64,000 nucleotides of DNA from Oscillospiraceae bacterium (GTDB lineage Bacteria; Bacillota; Clostridia; Oscillospirales; Ruminococcaceae), in NCBI GenBank assembly GCA_028720105.1, contig JAQYLI010000017.1, positions 1 through 64,000 of the forward strand, given 5' to 3'. The position numbers and the translations under genes are program-made. Shown piece by piece: positions 10,006-19,050 of the stretch. The stretch's first letter is position 1, and each line of letters begins with the position of its first letter. Under the pieces are notes generated by a model, which saw only the letters and a program-made list of their open reading frames with translations, had not been told where the DNA came from and did not search any database.

Positions 10006-10023
10006 TTTAGGTAACTCCTTTCA

Positions 10024-10350
10024 TTAGTATGCTTTGCCGCAGTCTGCGTGCTTGCAGACTCTGGTCTTAGTGCCGTCAGCCTCGATCTTGTGACCGAGTC
10101 TTGTGGGCTTGCCGCAGTGGGGGCAAACAGCCATTACCTTGCAGGCATAAAGGGGAGCCTCGCACTTAACGATACCGCCCTGCTGACCCATCTGACGGGG
10201 CTTAACGTGCTTGGTAACGATGTTGAGGCCCTCAACGATGACCTTCTGCTCCTTGGGGGAAACCTCGAGTACCTTGCCCTTCTTGCCCTTATCCTTACCG
10301 GAAAGAACAACAACAGTGTCGCCTGTTTTAACGTGTAACTTCTTATTCAT
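10024..10350 (-). CDS. rplX: 50S ribosomal protein L24
   Basis: The 108-residue assembly-initiating L24 has an N-terminal KOW motif ([21 protein letters not shown]). The C-terminal part carries a CPHCG pair and a later C-x4-C, which could hold zinc. It lies between rplN and rplE. Confidence 0.97.
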   Translation of the reverse strand: MNKKLHVKTGDTVVVLSGKDKGKKGKVLEVSPKEQKVIVEGLNIVTKHVKPRQMGQQGGIVKCEAPLYACKVMAVCPHCGKPTRLGHKIEADGTKTRVCKHADCGKAY

Positions 10351-10365
10351 CTTGCGGCACCTCCA

Positions 10366-10734
10366 TTAAAGAACCTCGGGAGCGAGGGAAAGGATCTTCA
10401 TATAATCCTTGTCACGAAGCTCTCTTGCAACAGGTCCAAAAATACGTGTTCCTCTGGGGTTCTTGTCCTCCTTGATGATAACTGCTGCGTTCTCATCGAA
10501 GCGGATGTAAGTACCATCCTCTCTGCGGAGACCCTTAGCGGAACGAACGATAACTGCCTTAACAACGTCGCCCTTCTTAACAACGCCGCCTGGTGTTGCT
10601 TTTTTAACGGAAGCAACGACTACATCGCCGATATTAGCATATCTTCTGCGTGTACCGCCGAGAACTCTGATGCACATAAGCTCCTTGGCACCTGTGTTAT
10701 CAGCGACCTTTAAATAAGTCTGCATCTGTATCAC
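10366..10734 (-). CDS. rplN: 50S ribosomal protein L14
   Basis: The 122-residue L14 forms an intersubunit bridge. The start is a GTG (product [19 protein letters not shown]) 10 bases from an AAGGAG; the ATG three codons later would be 19 bases away. It is the first gene behind an internal promoter at 10891-10919, matching the place of the spc promoter in E. coli. Confidence 0.97.
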   Translation of the reverse strand: MIQMQTYLKVADNTGAKELMCIRVLGGTRRRYANIGDVVVASVKKATPGGVVKKGDVVKAVIVRSAKGLRREDGTYIRFDENAAVIIKEDKNPRGTRIFGPVARELRDKDYMKILSLAPEVL

Positions 10735-10767
10735 AGCGCATTAACTCCTTCCTTAACAGCGAAATAC

Positions 10768-10800
10768 GGCATTAGGCAGGAAAACTCCTGCCTGATACCG
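10768..10800 (-). other. Hairpin in the rplN leader
   Basis: An 8-bp perfect stem (AGGCAGGA at 10774-10781 with TCCTGCCT at 10786-10793) has a 4-base loop and weaker pairing outside. It lies between the internal promoter and rplN and has no T-run in either direction, so it is a leader hairpin and not a clear terminator. Confidence 0.5.
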
Positions 10801-10890
10801 GAAATCACAATTGAATTGATATTATAGTCTCAACGCTGCCGTGTGTATCGCAAAACTATCATTTTTGCCCAAACATCAGCAACATTGAAT

Positions 10891-10919
10891 ATTATACCAC
10901 ACCGAAATTCATTTGTCAA
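10891..10919 (-). promoter_or_regulatory. Internal spc promoter upstream of rplN
   Basis: Minus-strand TTGACA (10914-10919), a 17-base spacer and TATAAT (10891-10896) form a perfect consensus sigma-A promoter. It gives the spc-alpha genes a transcript independent of the S10 promoter, with a leader of about 150 bases before rplN. Confidence 0.85.
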
Positions 10920-10978
10920 TACCTTTTTAGAAATTTCCCAAAAAAATTCCGGTGAAAGCTTCTATCTCGAAAGCCTTA

Positions 10979-11236
10979 TTACTTAGCCTTCTCGATAACC
11001 TCAACAAGTCTCCATCTCTTGTCCTTAGAAAGGGGACGAGTTTCCATTATCTCAACTCTGTCGCCGATGTTGCAGACATTCTGCTCATCGTGAGCCTTGA
11101 GCTTGATGGTTCTCTTGATGATCTTCTTGTAAAGGGGGTGCTTTACATTATCCTGAATTGCAACAACGATAGTCTTGTCCATCTTGTTGGAAACTACCTT
11201 GCCGACTCTTGTTTTTCTAAGATTTCTTTCAGCCAT
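10979..11236 (-). CDS. rpsQ: 30S ribosomal protein S17
   Basis: The 85-residue OB-fold S17 begins [22 protein letters not shown] and has the conserved [20 protein letters not shown] stretch. It is the last gene of the S10 section. The 244-base gap after it contains the internal promoter and no terminator. Confidence 0.98.
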   Translation of the reverse strand: MAERNLRKTRVGKVVSNKMDKTIVVAIQDNVKHPLYKKIIKRTIKLKAHDEQNVCNIGDRVEIMETRPLSKDKRWRLVEVIEKAK

Positions 11237-11250
11237 TATAATGTCCTCCC

Positions 11251-11445
11251 TTACTTAGCATTGGACTGCTCGCGCTGAATGGTCTTGATGCGGGCAATGT
11301 CCTTCTTGACAGCCTTTAAACGTGCAGGATTATCAAGCTGATTAACAGTGTGCTGGAAGCGGAGAGCGAAGAGCTCTTTCTTGAGATCAACGAGCTTGTT
11401 CTCCAGCTCCTGAGCGGTCATATCTCTGATTTCCGAAGCCTTCAT
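11251..11445 (-). CDS. rpmC: 50S ribosomal protein L29
   Basis: The 64-residue two-helix L29 sits at the exit tunnel, near the signal recognition particle and trigger factor sites. It begins [18 protein letters not shown]. Its start codon shares a base with the rplP stop, so the two are translationally coupled. Confidence 0.97.
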   Translation of the reverse strand: MKASEIRDMTAQELENKLVDLKKELFALRFQHTVNQLDNPARLKAVKKDIARIKTIQREQSNAK

Positions 11446-11867
11446 TACTTGCTCGCCTCCTCTTCCTTAGTTATAAACTTGCACTTGATGGGGAGCTTGT
11501 GCATAGCGAGACGCATAGCCTCTCTTGCAGTCTCCTCGGGAACGCCGGCGATCTCAAAGAGAACTCTGCCGGGCTTTACAACGGCAACCCAGTATTCGGG
11601 AGAACCTTTACCGGAACCCATTCGGGTTTCAGCGGGCTTCTCAGTGATGGGCTTGTCGGGGAAAATCTTGATCCAAACCTGACCGCCACGCTTGATGTAA
11701 CGTGTCATAGCGATACGGGCAGCCTCGATCTGATTGGAAGTGATCCAAGCGGGCTCAAGAGCCTGAAGACCGTACTGACCATTGGAAACGGTGTTTCCTC
11801 TGAGAGCCTTACCGGTCATTCTGCCTCTCTGAACTCTTCTGTACTTAACTCTCTTGGGAAGCAGCAT
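11445..11867 (-). CDS. rplP: 50S ribosomal protein L16
   Basis: The 140-residue L16, near the A site, begins [17 protein letters not shown] and carries [18 protein letters not shown] and [19 protein letters not shown], with the Arg that is hydroxylated in some bacteria (EMRxGKGKP-type region). It overlaps the neighbouring rpsC by one base. Confidence 0.98.
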   Translation of the reverse strand: MLLPKRVKYRRVQRGRMTGKALRGNTVSNGQYGLQALEPAWITSNQIEAARIAMTRYIKRGGQVWIKIFPDKPITEKPAETRMGSGKGSPEYWVAVVKPGRVLFEIAGVPEETAREAMRLAMHKLPIKCKFITKEEEASK

Positions 11868-12628
11868 TATGCATTACCTCCTTCATTCTTGTTAGCACGA
11901 GGTCTGTAACCGCCCTCACGCTTTCTGCCGTCATTATTGCGGCGCTTTCTCTCGGGCTTTTCAGCAGGAGCCTTGTTAACTCTTGCAGCGGAAGCCTCAC
12001 CCTTGAGGACCTCACCCTTGTATATCCAAACCTTGATACCGAGACGGCCGTAGGTTGTGTGAGCCTCAGCAAAGCCGTAGTCGATGTCTGCACGGATAGT
12101 CTGAAGGGGAATTGTACCCTCGTGATAAGTTTCGCTTCTTGCGATCTCGGCACCTGCCAGACGACCGCCTACTCTAACCTTGATACCCTTAGCACCGAGC
12201 TTCATAGCACGGCCGATAGCCTGCTTCATAGCACGTCTGTAGGAAACACGGTTTTCGAGCTGAGCAGCTATGTTCTCAGCAACGAGAGTAGAGTCGAGAT
12301 CGGGCTGCTTAACCTCAACGATGTTGATGTAAACAGACTTGCCCATCATCTTCTCAACGGAGAGACGGAGCTTCTCGATATTTTCACCGCCGCGTCCGAT
12401 AACAATACCGGGCTTAGCGCAGTAAACGTGAATTCTAACCTTGCCTGCAAATCTTTCGATCTCAACCTTAGGAACGCCTGCGTCCTTAAGGCTCTTCTTG
12501 ATGAAATTACGAACGTTGTAGTCCTCAACAAGTGTATCGCCGAAAGCAGCCTTGTTTGCAAACCAACGGGAATCCCAGTCCTTGATAACGCCTACACGCA
12601 GACCGTGGGGATTAACTTTCTGTCCCAT
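11867..12628 (-). CDS. rpsC: 30S ribosomal protein S3
   Basis: The 253-residue S3 lines the mRNA entry channel. It has the N-terminal KH domain with the [11 protein letters not shown] loop and the C-terminal S3 domain ([21 protein letters not shown]). A lysine/arginine-rich tail of about 40 residues extends past the usual 210-residue core. Confidence 0.98.
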   Translation of the reverse strand: MGQKVNPHGLRVGVIKDWDSRWFANKAAFGDTLVEDYNVRNFIKKSLKDAGVPKVEIERFAGKVRIHVYCAKPGIVIGRGGENIEKLRLSVEKMMGKSVYINIVEVKQPDLDSTLVAENIAAQLENRVSYRRAMKQAIGRAMKLGAKGIKVRVGGRLAGAEIARSETYHEGTIPLQTIRADIDYGFAEAHTTYGRLGIKVWIYKGEVLKGEASAARVNKAPAEKPERKRRNNDGRKREGGYRPRANKNEGGNA

Positions 12629-12648
12629 AATTTACCTCCTCTTTCGAC

Positions 12649-12984
12649 TTATTCTTTTTCAGCTACAACGAGAGTAACGTTGGAAGTTCTCTTGTTGATG
12701 CGGAAAGCTCTGCCCTGTGCACGAGGCATAATGCGCTTCATAATGGGTCCGGGGCAAACGAAGCATTCGGAAACGATAAGGTTCTCCTTACTCATACCGA
12801 AATTATTCTCAGCGTTTGCAACCGCAGACTTCAGAAGCTTCTCCAGGTATTCACAGGCAGACTTAGGTGTGTACTTTAAAATCGCCATAGCGGTCTCAAC
12901 GTCCTTGCCTCTGATAAGGTCGAGAACGATCTGAACCTTTCTGGGCGCTATGCGAGCATTAGTAAGATGTGCTCTTGCTTCCAT
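12649..12984 (-). CDS. rplV: 50S ribosomal protein L22
   Basis: The 111-residue L22 has a long beta-hairpin that reaches the exit tunnel constriction and is a site of macrolide resistance changes. Landmarks are the N-terminal [16 protein letters not shown] and the hairpin with [20 protein letters not shown]. It lies between rpsS and rpsC. Confidence 0.98.
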   Translation of the reverse strand: MEARAHLTNARIAPRKVQIVLDLIRGKDVETAMAILKYTPKSACEYLEKLLKSAVANAENNFGMSKENLIVSECFVCPGPIMKRIMPRAQGRAFRINKRTSNVTLVVAEKE

Positions 12985-13005
12985 TAAAATCTTCTCCTCT
13001 CTGCC

Positions 13006-13287
13006 TTACTTGCCGTTGTTGGATGTCTTGGAGCCTGCGTGGCCCTTGAATGTTCTTGTAGGTGCGAACTCACCGAGCTTGTGACCTACCATATCCTCCG
13101 TAACATAAACGGGAACGTGCTTTCTGCCGTCGTGAACAGCAAATGTGTGTCCTACGAAATCAGGGAAAATAGTAGAGGATCTGCTCCAAGTCTTGAGAAC
13201 CTTCTTTTCGCCTGCCTCGTTCATAGCAATAACTCTCTTTAAAAGGACTTCCTGAACGTAAGGTCCCTTCTTGATACTTCTGCTCAT
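13006..13287 (-). CDS. rpsS: 30S ribosomal protein S19
   Basis: The 93-residue S19 of the small subunit head begins [17 protein letters not shown] and contains [22 protein letters not shown] and the C-terminal [12 protein letters not shown]. It is preceded by a 151-base gap after rplB that holds a hairpin. Confidence 0.98.
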   Translation of the reverse strand: MSRSIKKGPYVQEVLLKRVIAMNEAGEKKVLKTWSRSSTIFPDFVGHTFAVHDGRKHVPVYVTEDMVGHKLGEFAPTRTFKGHAGSKTSNNGK

Positions 13288-13330
13288 TGGTTTTCCTCCC
13301 CTCTCAGATGTTTAGAGGCAAGATTATGCT

Positions 13331-13369
13331 GATTTTGTCTTATGAAGCATTGCCCCATGGGACAAAATC
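13331..13369 (-). other. Hairpin between rplB and rpsS
   Basis: A 9-bp perfect inverted repeat (GATTTTGTC at 13331-13339, GACAAAATC at 13361-13369) with a 21-base loop lies in the 151-base rplB-rpsS gap. There is no T-run, so it is not a simple terminator. No promoter was found in this gap. Confidence 0.5.
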
Positions 13370-13438
13370 AACAATCTCCTCTTTACGAATCCTATGAGTA
13401 TAATAAAATATTTTGAAGTGCTTGGGAACGGGTGTGAA

Positions 13439-14272
13439 TTACTTGCCGTTTCTTCTCTTGACAATGAACTTGTCGGAACGGTTGTGAGTAGCTCTGGTCT
13501 TGTAGCCGAGAGCGGGCTTGCCCCAGGGGGTAACAGGTCCGGGACGGCCAACGGGAGACTTACCTTCACCACCGCCGTGGGGGTGGTCGCAGGGGTTCAT
13601 TACAGAACCTCTTACAGTAGGTCTGATGCCCTTGTGACGAGTGCGTCCTGCCTTACCGAGGTTAACGTTCTCGTGGTCGATGTTGCCGACCTGACCGATG
13701 GTAGCCATGCAGCCAACAGCGATCTTTCTCATCTCGCCGGAAGGAAGTCTTACGAGAGCGTAATCCTCCTCCTTACCCATAAGCTGAGCCATATTGCCTG
13801 CAGATCTAACGAGCTGAGCGCCCTTGCCGGGATAAAGCTCAAGGTTGTGGATAAAGGTACCAACGGGGATATCGCCAAGTCTCAGTGCGTTGCCGGGCTT
13901 GATATCAGCGTCAGCGCCTGCTCTGATAACGTCGCCTACCTTAAGACCGTAGGGAGCGATGATATATCTCTTCTCGCCGTCCTCGTACTGAACGAGAGCG
14001 ATGAAAGCGCTTCTGTTGGGATCGTACTCAAGAGTCATAACAGTAGCGTTCATACCCTGCTTATCTCTCTTGAAATCGATAATTCTGTATTTTCTTCTAT
14101 TTCCGCCGCCTCTGTGACGAACAGTGATACGACCGTAGCTGTTTCTTCCTGCCTTCTTATCGAGAGGAGCGAGGAGGCTCTTTTCGGGAGCTACCTTGGA
14201 AAGCTCGTTGTAGTCGGTAACAGTCATCTGACGTCTTGAAGGGGACGTAGGCTTATATGACTTGATAGCCAT
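13439..14272 (-). CDS. rplB: 50S ribosomal protein L2
   Basis: The 277-residue L2 is essential for peptidyl transferase centre assembly. It begins [17 protein letters not shown] and has the invariant [13 protein letters not shown] loop with its key His (about residues 227-239). A basic C-terminus follows. The gap upstream is rich in hairpins. Confidence 0.98.
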   Translation of the reverse strand: MAIKSYKPTSPSRRQMTVTDYNELSKVAPEKSLLAPLDKKAGRNSYGRITVRHRGGGNRRKYRIIDFKRDKQGMNATVMTLEYDPNRSAFIALVQYEDGEKRYIIAPYGLKVGDVIRAGADADIKPGNALRLGDIPVGTFIHNLELYPGKGAQLVRSAGNMAQLMGKEEDYALVRLPSGEMRKIAVGCMATIGQVGNIDHENVNLGKAGRTRHKGIRPTVRGSVMNPCDHPHGGGEGKSPVGRPGPVTPWGKPALGYKTRATHNRSDKFIVKRRNGK

Positions 14273-14285
14273 TGTGATTTCAACT

Positions 14286-14396
14286 CCTTAAAGTGGTTTT
14301 GCGAAAGGCATTTGCTTTCGTAAATGAAAGCTGCCTTCCATACATTCCGTTTCGGGAAAACGGTTATCCGAATTTTCGGATTACATCATACCATCG
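14286..14396 (-). other. Three-hairpin intercistronic leader upstream of rplB
   Basis: Read on the minus strand, the rplW-rplB gap folds into three consecutive hairpins. ATCCGA-AAAT-TCGGAT overlaps the rplW end. CCGTTT-TCCCG-AAACGG follows. The last is a longer stem, GGCA/TGCC, enclosing GCTTTC-ATTTAC-GAAAGC. No T-run follows. The density of structure suggests an mRNA element, possibly for protein autoregulation or processing. Confidence 0.45.
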
Positions 14397-14671
14397 AAGA
14401 ATTCAATGGTCTTGGAGCCTTCCTTGAGAGTAACGATAGCCTTTTTCCAGGAGGGAGTAGTACCTCTGTTAAGACCGACTCTCTTAGCTCTTCCTCTCAC
14501 GTTCATGGTGTTAACGCTTGCGACCTGAACGCCGAAAAGCTCTTCAACAGCCTTAGCGATCTCGATCTTGTTAGCGTTCTTTGCAACCTTGAAAGTGTAC
14601 TTGTTTTCCTGCAGACCGCCCATGCTCTTCTCGGTGATGATGGGCTTGATAACGATGTCCTGTGCAGTCAT
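14381..14671 (-). CDS. rplW: 50S ribosomal protein L23
   Basis: The 96-residue L23 at the exit tunnel rim is the docking site for trigger factor. It begins [17 protein letters not shown] and has the [20 protein letters not shown] helix. It shares one base with the rplD stop, so the two are coupled. Confidence 0.98.
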   Translation of the reverse strand: MTAQDIVIKPIITEKSMGGLQENKYTFKVAKNANKIEIAKAVEELFGVQVASVNTMNVRGRAKRVGLNRGTTPSWKKAIVTLKEGSKTIEFFDGMM

Positions 14672-15294
14672 TATGCATACACCTCCTCAATTTTTGCAAC
14701 TGCGTCCTTAACAACAACGAACTTGTCGTAGTTGAGGATGTCGTAAACGTTGATAGTGTTTACGAGAGCAGTCTTAACGCCGGGGATATTGGCAGCACTC
14801 TTGATGACCTTAGCGTCAACTTCGGGCATAACAATGAGAGCCTTGCCCTGTGCGCCTACAGCGCCCAGCATCTTTACCATATCCTTGGTCTTGAATTCGT
14901 TCATAGTGATATTGTCGAGTACGATCATATCGCCTGAAAGAACCTTAGAAGAGAGAGCAGACTTCATAGCAAGTCTCTTGAGCTTCTTGTTTACAGTGAA
15001 ACGGTAGGTTCTGGGCTTGGGGCCGAGAGCAACGCCGCCGTGTGTCCACTGGGGAGCACGAGTGGAGCCCTGTCTTGCGTGACCTGTACCCTTCTGTCTC
15101 CAGGGCTTTCTTCCGCCGCCGCTTACCTCAGTACGGGTAAGAGTGGACTGTGTGCCCTGTCTCTGGTTAGCAAGGTAATTTACAACCATTGTGTGCATAG
15201 CAGGAACATTGGGAGTAATACCGAAAATTGCGTCTGACAGCTCAATGGTGGAAACCTCATTACCTGTCATATCCATAACCTTAATATTAGGCAT
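14671..15294 (-). CDS. rplD: 50S ribosomal protein L4
   Basis: The 207-residue L4 has the extended tunnel loop with the [19 protein letters not shown] motif. In E. coli, L4 represses its own S10 operon by acting on the leader. The leader here has a terminator hairpin (16475-16509) on which such control could act, but the sequence does not prove it. Confidence 0.98.
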   Translation of the reverse strand: MPNIKVMDMTGNEVSTIELSDAIFGITPNVPAMHTMVVNYLANQRQGTQSTLTRTEVSGGGRKPWRQKGTGHARQGSTRAPQWTHGGVALGPKPRTYRFTVNKKLKRLAMKSALSSKVLSGDMIVLDNITMNEFKTKDMVKMLGAVGAQGKALIVMPEVDAKVIKSAANIPGVKTALVNTINVYDILNYDKFVVVKDAVAKIEEVYA

Positions 15295-15312
15295 TATCGC
15301 TTCCTCCTTCCA

Positions 15313-15948
15313 TTAAGCCTTCTTAACGCAGTCAACGATAGTAACGATACCGTTCTTAGGACCGGGGATAGCACCCTTTACTGCGATAAGATTGTTTTCA
15401 ACGTCGATCTTAACGATCTCAAGATTCTGAACGGTAACTCTCTCAGCACCCATATGTCCGGGGAGAGCCTTGCCCTTGAAAATTCTCGAAGGGGAAGAAC
15501 AAGCGCCCATAGAACCTGCCTGTCTAGCAACAGGACCTGTACCGTGAGTTTCCTTCAGTCTGTGATTATTATTTCTCTTGATAGTACCCTGGAAGCCCTT
15601 ACCCTTGGAAGTACCGCAAACATCAACGATGTCGCCTACTTCAAAAGTATCAGCCTTGAGTACATCACCCACATTCAGAGACTCAGCATTGTCGAGTCTG
15701 AACTCCTTGAGGGTTCTCTTGAGAGCAACGTCAGCCTTAGCAAAGTGACCCTTTACAGGCTTGTTGACGAGCTTCTCTCTGATGTCGCCGAAACCGCACT
15801 GAACTGCGCTGTAGCCGTCGTTTTCAACGGTTTTCTTCTGAACTACTACGCAGGGACCGGCTTCAACAACGGTAACAGGAATAACCTTTCCTGCTTCATC
15901 GAAAATCTGTGTCATACCGATTTTCTTACCGATGATTGCCTTTGTCAT
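15313..15948 (-). CDS. rplC: 50S ribosomal protein L3
   Basis: The 211-residue L3 begins [16 protein letters not shown] and contains the [19 protein letters not shown] segment and the [19 protein letters not shown] loop near the peptidyl transferase centre. It is preceded by a 90-base structured gap after rpsJ. Confidence 0.98.
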   Translation of the reverse strand: MTKAIIGKKIGMTQIFDEAGKVIPVTVVEAGPCVVVQKKTVENDGYSAVQCGFGDIREKLVNKPVKGHFAKADVALKRTLKEFRLDNAESLNVGDVLKADTFEVGDIVDVCGTSKGKGFQGTIKRNNNHRLKETHGTGPVARQAGSMGACSSPSRIFKGKALPGHMGAERVTVQNLEIVKIDVENNLIAVKGAIPGPKNGIVTIVDCVKKA

Positions 15949-15973
15949 ATTTTTTCCTCCCTATAGGTTATTG

Positions 15974-15989
15974 GTTGGCAAGCGCCAAC
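15974..15989 (-). other. Hairpin between rpsJ and rplC
   Basis: GTTGGC (15974-15979) and GCCAAC (15984-15989) make a perfect 6-bp stem with a four-base loop, 10-25 bases upstream of the rplC ribosome binding site. A second fold (TTTCCT with AGGAAA) lies upstream on the same RNA. Confidence 0.4.
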
Positions 15990-16039
15990 ATTGACCCCAC
16001 ATTTCCTGACATCTTTTCGTATAAACGAAGGAAATCGGA

Positions 16040-16354
16040 TTACTTAATTTCCATTACGATGTCAACGCCTGCGGGAAGCTCAAGACCCTGAAGAGCCTCG
16101 GTAGTCTTAGCAGTAGGTCTGAGAACATCGATAAGTCTCTTGTGAGTTCTCATCTCGAACTGCTCACGGCTGTCCTTGTACTTGTGTACAGCACGGAGAA
16201 TAGTAACGATCTCCTTGTCTGTAGGAAGAGGTATAGGACCCGATACTCTTGCACCGCTGCGCTTAGCTGCATCAACAATTTTAGCTGCTGCTGCGTCGAC
16301 TACAGCGTGATCATAACCCTTGATCTTGATTCTGATTTTTTCATTGACTGCCAT
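16040..16354 (-). CDS. rpsJ: 30S ribosomal protein S10
   Basis: S10 opens the operon and also acts in antitermination as NusE in other bacteria. The start giving [16 protein letters not shown] is chosen because AGGAGG lies 8 bases upstream; the frame open to 16405 would start inside the leader. The 104 residues include [18 protein letters not shown]. Confidence 0.98.
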   Translation of the reverse strand: MAVNEKIRIKIKGYDHAVVDAAAAKIVDAAKRSGARVSGPIPLPTDKEIVTILRAVHKYKDSREQFEMRTHKRLIDVLRPTAKTTEALQGLELPAGVDIVMEIK

Positions 16355-16474
16355 TAAAATCGCCTCCTGAAAATTATTAAATGGGGACGAGTTTGCAACA
16401 CCCAATATTTATCTGTATCCGCGCACCCCGGTATGTTATTCACACGCCGCCGTGCGTTTCGTGATAAACGACAT

Positions 16475-16509
16475 AAAAAAATCCCAAAACATCTCAATAA
16501 TGTTTCGGG
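16475..16509 (-). terminator. Intrinsic terminator in the S10 operon leader (possible attenuator)
   Basis: On the minus strand a 10-bp stem (CCCGAAACAT with ATGTTTTGGG, one G-U pair) and a 7-base loop are followed by ATTTTTTT. It lies about 170 bases downstream of the promoter and 120 bases before rpsJ. Transcription must therefore pass a terminator before the first gene. The rest of the 16355-16794 stretch holds the promoter and other potential pairings, but no gene. Confidence 0.75.
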
Positions 16510-16687
16510 TTGCCGCAAGCACACAAAGCGCTCACCTTCAGACATATCTGTCTGTGGTTTGAGACACAAACTGTGTTCGGTATTACAGCCGCCCGGTTTC
16601 AAATCGGACATACTCTGCGGAAATTCCCTTACAAACCGTAAGCAACCTTCCGCTTCATCGCATATCATTCGCAGTCACGCAAGTAGT

Positions 16688-16716
16688 ATTATAACATACT
16701 TTTCCCTGATTTGCAA
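16688..16716 (-). promoter_or_regulatory. S10 operon promoter
   Basis: Minus-strand TTGCAA (16711-16716), a 17-base spacer and an extended -10 TGTTATAAT (TATAAT at 16688-16693) form a strong promoter. The leader to rpsJ is about 330 bases. Confidence 0.8.
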
Positions 16717-16794
16717 GCATTTTGTCAAAATAGCAATATAAAATTATTGCTTGTTTTCGTCTGAATTTTTGTGCATTTCTCACAAAAGCCCATA

Positions 16795-17292
16795 TCAATA
16801 TGTCATTTCGCCGTTTTCATCAACTGTCAGTCTGATAAAGCCCTCAAGATTGCAGCCCATAAAAGACGCCTCGATATTCCTGCCGAATCTTTCCTTGATA
16901 ACGCCGTCCATTACCAGCTGTAAAAAAGCATTTACCGCACACTGATAATATTTCGTTTTATAAACCGTCTCCTTGTACTGCATATTACCAAAACCCTTGA
17001 AATCGTACCACATCTCCACCGAGCCGTCAACAGCGGGGTCATCATTCACCGAAGCAAACTTAAAATTCTTCCAGCTGTCAAGCCCCTTTCCGTACTCCTC
17101 AAGCTGCTTTTCGGTGTTATACCCGATATAGCCCTGCAGCCCCTCAAGGGAAAATATAAGAGCGCATATCCCGTTGTCGCACATCTCGTTTATCTCGTCC
17201 GCTATCCATTTTTTCAGCGAAAATATGAGCGCCTTGTCATACTCGTCCTCAGGCTCGCAGCGAAATCTTTTGATTATCTCCTCTGCCTTCAT
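16795..17292 (-). CDS. Hypothetical protein, 165 residues
   Basis: I do not recognise this family. The start (MKAEEIIKRFRCEPEDEYDK) follows a GGGAGG; the longer open frame runs back through the proS terminator into proS and is rejected. The protein looks soluble and acidic, with many aromatic residues (MWYDFKGFGNMQ, TKYYQCAVNAFL) and no membrane segment or signal peptide. It resembles the small uncharacterised DUF-type proteins of Clostridia. It lies between proS and the S10 promoter, with no promoter seen of its own, so read-through from proS is possible. Confidence 0.7.
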   Translation of the reverse strand: MKAEEIIKRFRCEPEDEYDKALIFSLKKWIADEINEMCDNGICALIFSLEGLQGYIGYNTEKQLEEYGKGLDSWKNFKFASVNDDPAVDGSVEMWYDFKGFGNMQYKETVYKTKYYQCAVNAFLQLVMDGVIKERFGRNIEASFMGCNLEGFIRLTVDENGEMTY

Positions 17293-17310
17293 ACAGTTAA
17301 ACCTCCCCGC

Positions 17311-17342
17311 AAAAAGGCTGTCAGAAAAACCGACAGCCTTCC
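17311..17342 (-). terminator. Terminator after proS
   Basis: A 9-bp stem (AAGGCTGTC with GACAGCCTT) is followed by five Ts on the minus strand. It overlaps the upstream region of the hypothetical gene, so some read-through is likely needed for that gene. Confidence 0.65.
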
Positions 17343-17353
17343 TTATCAAAAAA

Positions 17354-18802
17354 TCAATAAGCCTTGCCCCAGTAAACCATATACTTGGCAGGCTTGCCGC
17401 AGCAAACGCACTTGTCGGAAAGCTGCTCCTGCTCGAAGGGAATGCAGCGTGAGCCAACTCCTGTCTTTTCCTTGACTTCGTCCTCGCAGGCCTCCTCGCC
17501 GCACCACATAGCCCTGACAAATCCGTCGCCGTTCTTCTCAAGAGCCTCGGTTATCTCGTCCATAGTCACGCAGGAATAAGTTCTTCTCTCGCGGTTTTCC
17601 AAAGCCGCCTTGTACAGCCCGTCGTGAACCTCAACAAGCTTTGCATTGACGGTATCGGCAAGTCCCTCAAGGGAAACGAAGCTCTTTTCCCTGTTGTGAC
17701 GGGTAACGATAACGCACTGATTCTGCTCAATGTCCTTGGGGCCTATCTCAATGCGGACGGGAACACCCTTCATTTCATACTCCGCAAACTTCCAGCCGGG
17801 GCTGTTGTCGCTGTCATCAACCTTAACTCTGATGCCTGCAGCCTTGAGAGCCTCCTCAACCTCTCTCGCCTTTTCGAGAACGCCCTCCTTGAACTGCTGA
17901 ATGGGAACGATAACTGCCTGAATGGGAGCCACCGCAGGAGGGAGCACAAGACCGTTGTCATCTCCGTGAGTCATAATAACAGCGCCGATAAGACGTGTGG
18001 TAACGCCCCAGGAGGTCTGGTGAGGATAAACCTTCTTGTTGTCCTTGTCGGTGTACATAATGTCAAATGCCTTTGCAAATCCGTCTCCGAAGTAGTGGGA
18101 GGTACCCGCCTGGAGAGCCTTTCCGTCGTGCATAAGCGCTTCTATAGCATATGTGGAGACCGCACCCGCAAACTTGTCGCTCTCGGTCTTTCTGCCCTTA
18201 ACAACAGGCATAGCAAGGCTTTCCTCGCAGAACTGAGCATAAACGTTCAACATACGCTCGGTCTCTTCAATAGCCTCTTCCGCAGTAGCGTGAATGGTGT
18301 GACCCTCCTGCCATAAGAACTCTCTTGAGCGGAGGAAAGGACGGGTGGTTTTCTCCCATCTTACAACGCTTACCCACTGATTGTAAAGCTTGGGCAGGTC
18401 TCTGTAGGAATGAACGATATTGGAGTAATGCTCGCAGAAAAGTGTCTCGGAGGTGGGGCGAACGCAAAGTCTGTCCTCAAGCTTTTCCGAGCCGCCGTGA
18501 GTTACCCATGCGACCTCGGGAGCGAAGCCCTCAACGTGGTCTTTTTCCTTCTGCAAAAGGCTCTCGGGAATGAACATAGGCATACAAACATTCTCGTGAC
18601 CCGTAGCCTTGAACATACCGTCAAGAATACGCTGGATATTCTCCCAGATAGCATAGCCGTAGGGTCTTATAACCATACAGCCCTTAACGCTTGTGTACTC
18701 AACAAGCTCAGCCTTCTTGCATATGTCGGTGTACCATTTAGCGAAATCCTCGTCCATAGAGGTAATGGCGTCAACCATTTTTTTATTATTATCCTTTGCC
18801 AT
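17354..18802 (-). CDS. proS: Prolyl-tRNA synthetase, archaeal/eukaryal type
   Basis: It charges tRNA-Pro. The 482-residue class II enzyme is the short form without the editing insertion of the classical bacterial enzyme. Motif 2 includes [12 protein letters not shown] and motif 3 the [18 protein letters not shown] region. A C-terminal zinc-ribbon-like domain has Cys residues around CGEEACED and CVCCGKP and ends in the family's terminal Tyr (YWGKAY). Enzymes of this type can also activate Cys. A candidate leader peptide lies in its 5' region. Confidence 0.96.
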   Translation of the reverse strand: MAKDNNKKMVDAITSMDEDFAKWYTDICKKAELVEYTSVKGCMVIRPYGYAIWENIQRILDGMFKATGHENVCMPMFIPESLLQKEKDHVEGFAPEVAWVTHGGSEKLEDRLCVRPTSETLFCEHYSNIVHSYRDLPKLYNQWVSVVRWEKTTRPFLRSREFLWQEGHTIHATAEEAIEETERMLNVYAQFCEESLAMPVVKGRKTESDKFAGAVSTYAIEALMHDGKALQAGTSHYFGDGFAKAFDIMYTDKDNKKVYPHQTSWGVTTRLIGAVIMTHGDDNGLVLPPAVAPIQAVIVPIQQFKEGVLEKAREVEEALKAAGIRVKVDDSDNSPGWKFAEYEMKGVPVRIEIGPKDIEQNQCVIVTRHNREKSFVSLEGLADTVNAKLVEVHDGLYKAALENRERRTYSCVTMDEITEALEKNGDGFVRAMWCGEEACEDEVKEKTGVGSRCIPFEQEQLSDKCVCCGKPAKYMVYWGKAY

Positions 18803-18859
18803 AACAGAAAAGTCTCCTTTTATAATATATTGTAACGGGAATATCCCGAAGAGTCCGAA

Positions 18860-18925
18860 TTAAAAATCACCCTGCACCCTTTCGGGAAACCGACGGGCAC
18901 ATACATAAAACATTCCTGCGGACAT
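18860..18925 (-). CDS. Candidate leader peptide upstream of proS
   Basis: This is a 21-codon open frame starting MSAGMFYVCARRF, preceded by AAAGGAGG with ideal 8-base spacing. It ends about 60 bases before proS on the proS transcript. It has one Pro and one Cys codon and an Arg pair. The strong ribosome binding site argues for translation. No T-box signature was seen in this leader. A role in attenuation is inference only. Confidence 0.4.
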   Translation of the reverse strand: MSAGMFYVCARRFPERVQGDF

Positions 18926-18960
18926 CACCGCCGCCTCCTTTCGGGTAAATGTGCGTATTT

Positions 18961-18989
18961 ATTATACCACATCTGCTTGTTTAATGCAA
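18961..18989 (-). promoter_or_regulatory. proS promoter
   Basis: Minus-strand TTGCAT (18984-18989), a 17-base spacer and TATAAT (18961-18966). It gives a leader of about 150 bases containing the short open frame. Confidence 0.75.
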
Positions 18990-19017
18990 GCACTTTGGAA
19001 AATTTTGCGGAGGACTT

Positions 19018-19047
19018 AAAAAAACGGCTATGGAGCACCCACAGCCG
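19018..19047 (-). terminator. Terminator after the XRE regulator
   Basis: A 9-bp stem (CGGCTGTGG with CCATAGCCG, one G-U pair) with a 5-base loop is followed by seven Ts on the minus strand. Confidence 0.8.
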
Positions 19048-19050
19048 GTA

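Noticed and set aside
17293-17541. N-terminal extension of the hypothetical gene at 16795
   Set aside because: It would overlap proS in another frame and contain the proS terminator. The ATG at 17292 has a GGGAGG site.
18803-18960. T-box riboswitch in the proS leader
   Set aside because: The conserved T-box core (AGGGTGGNACCGCG) is absent; AGGGTGCAGGGTG is not a match.
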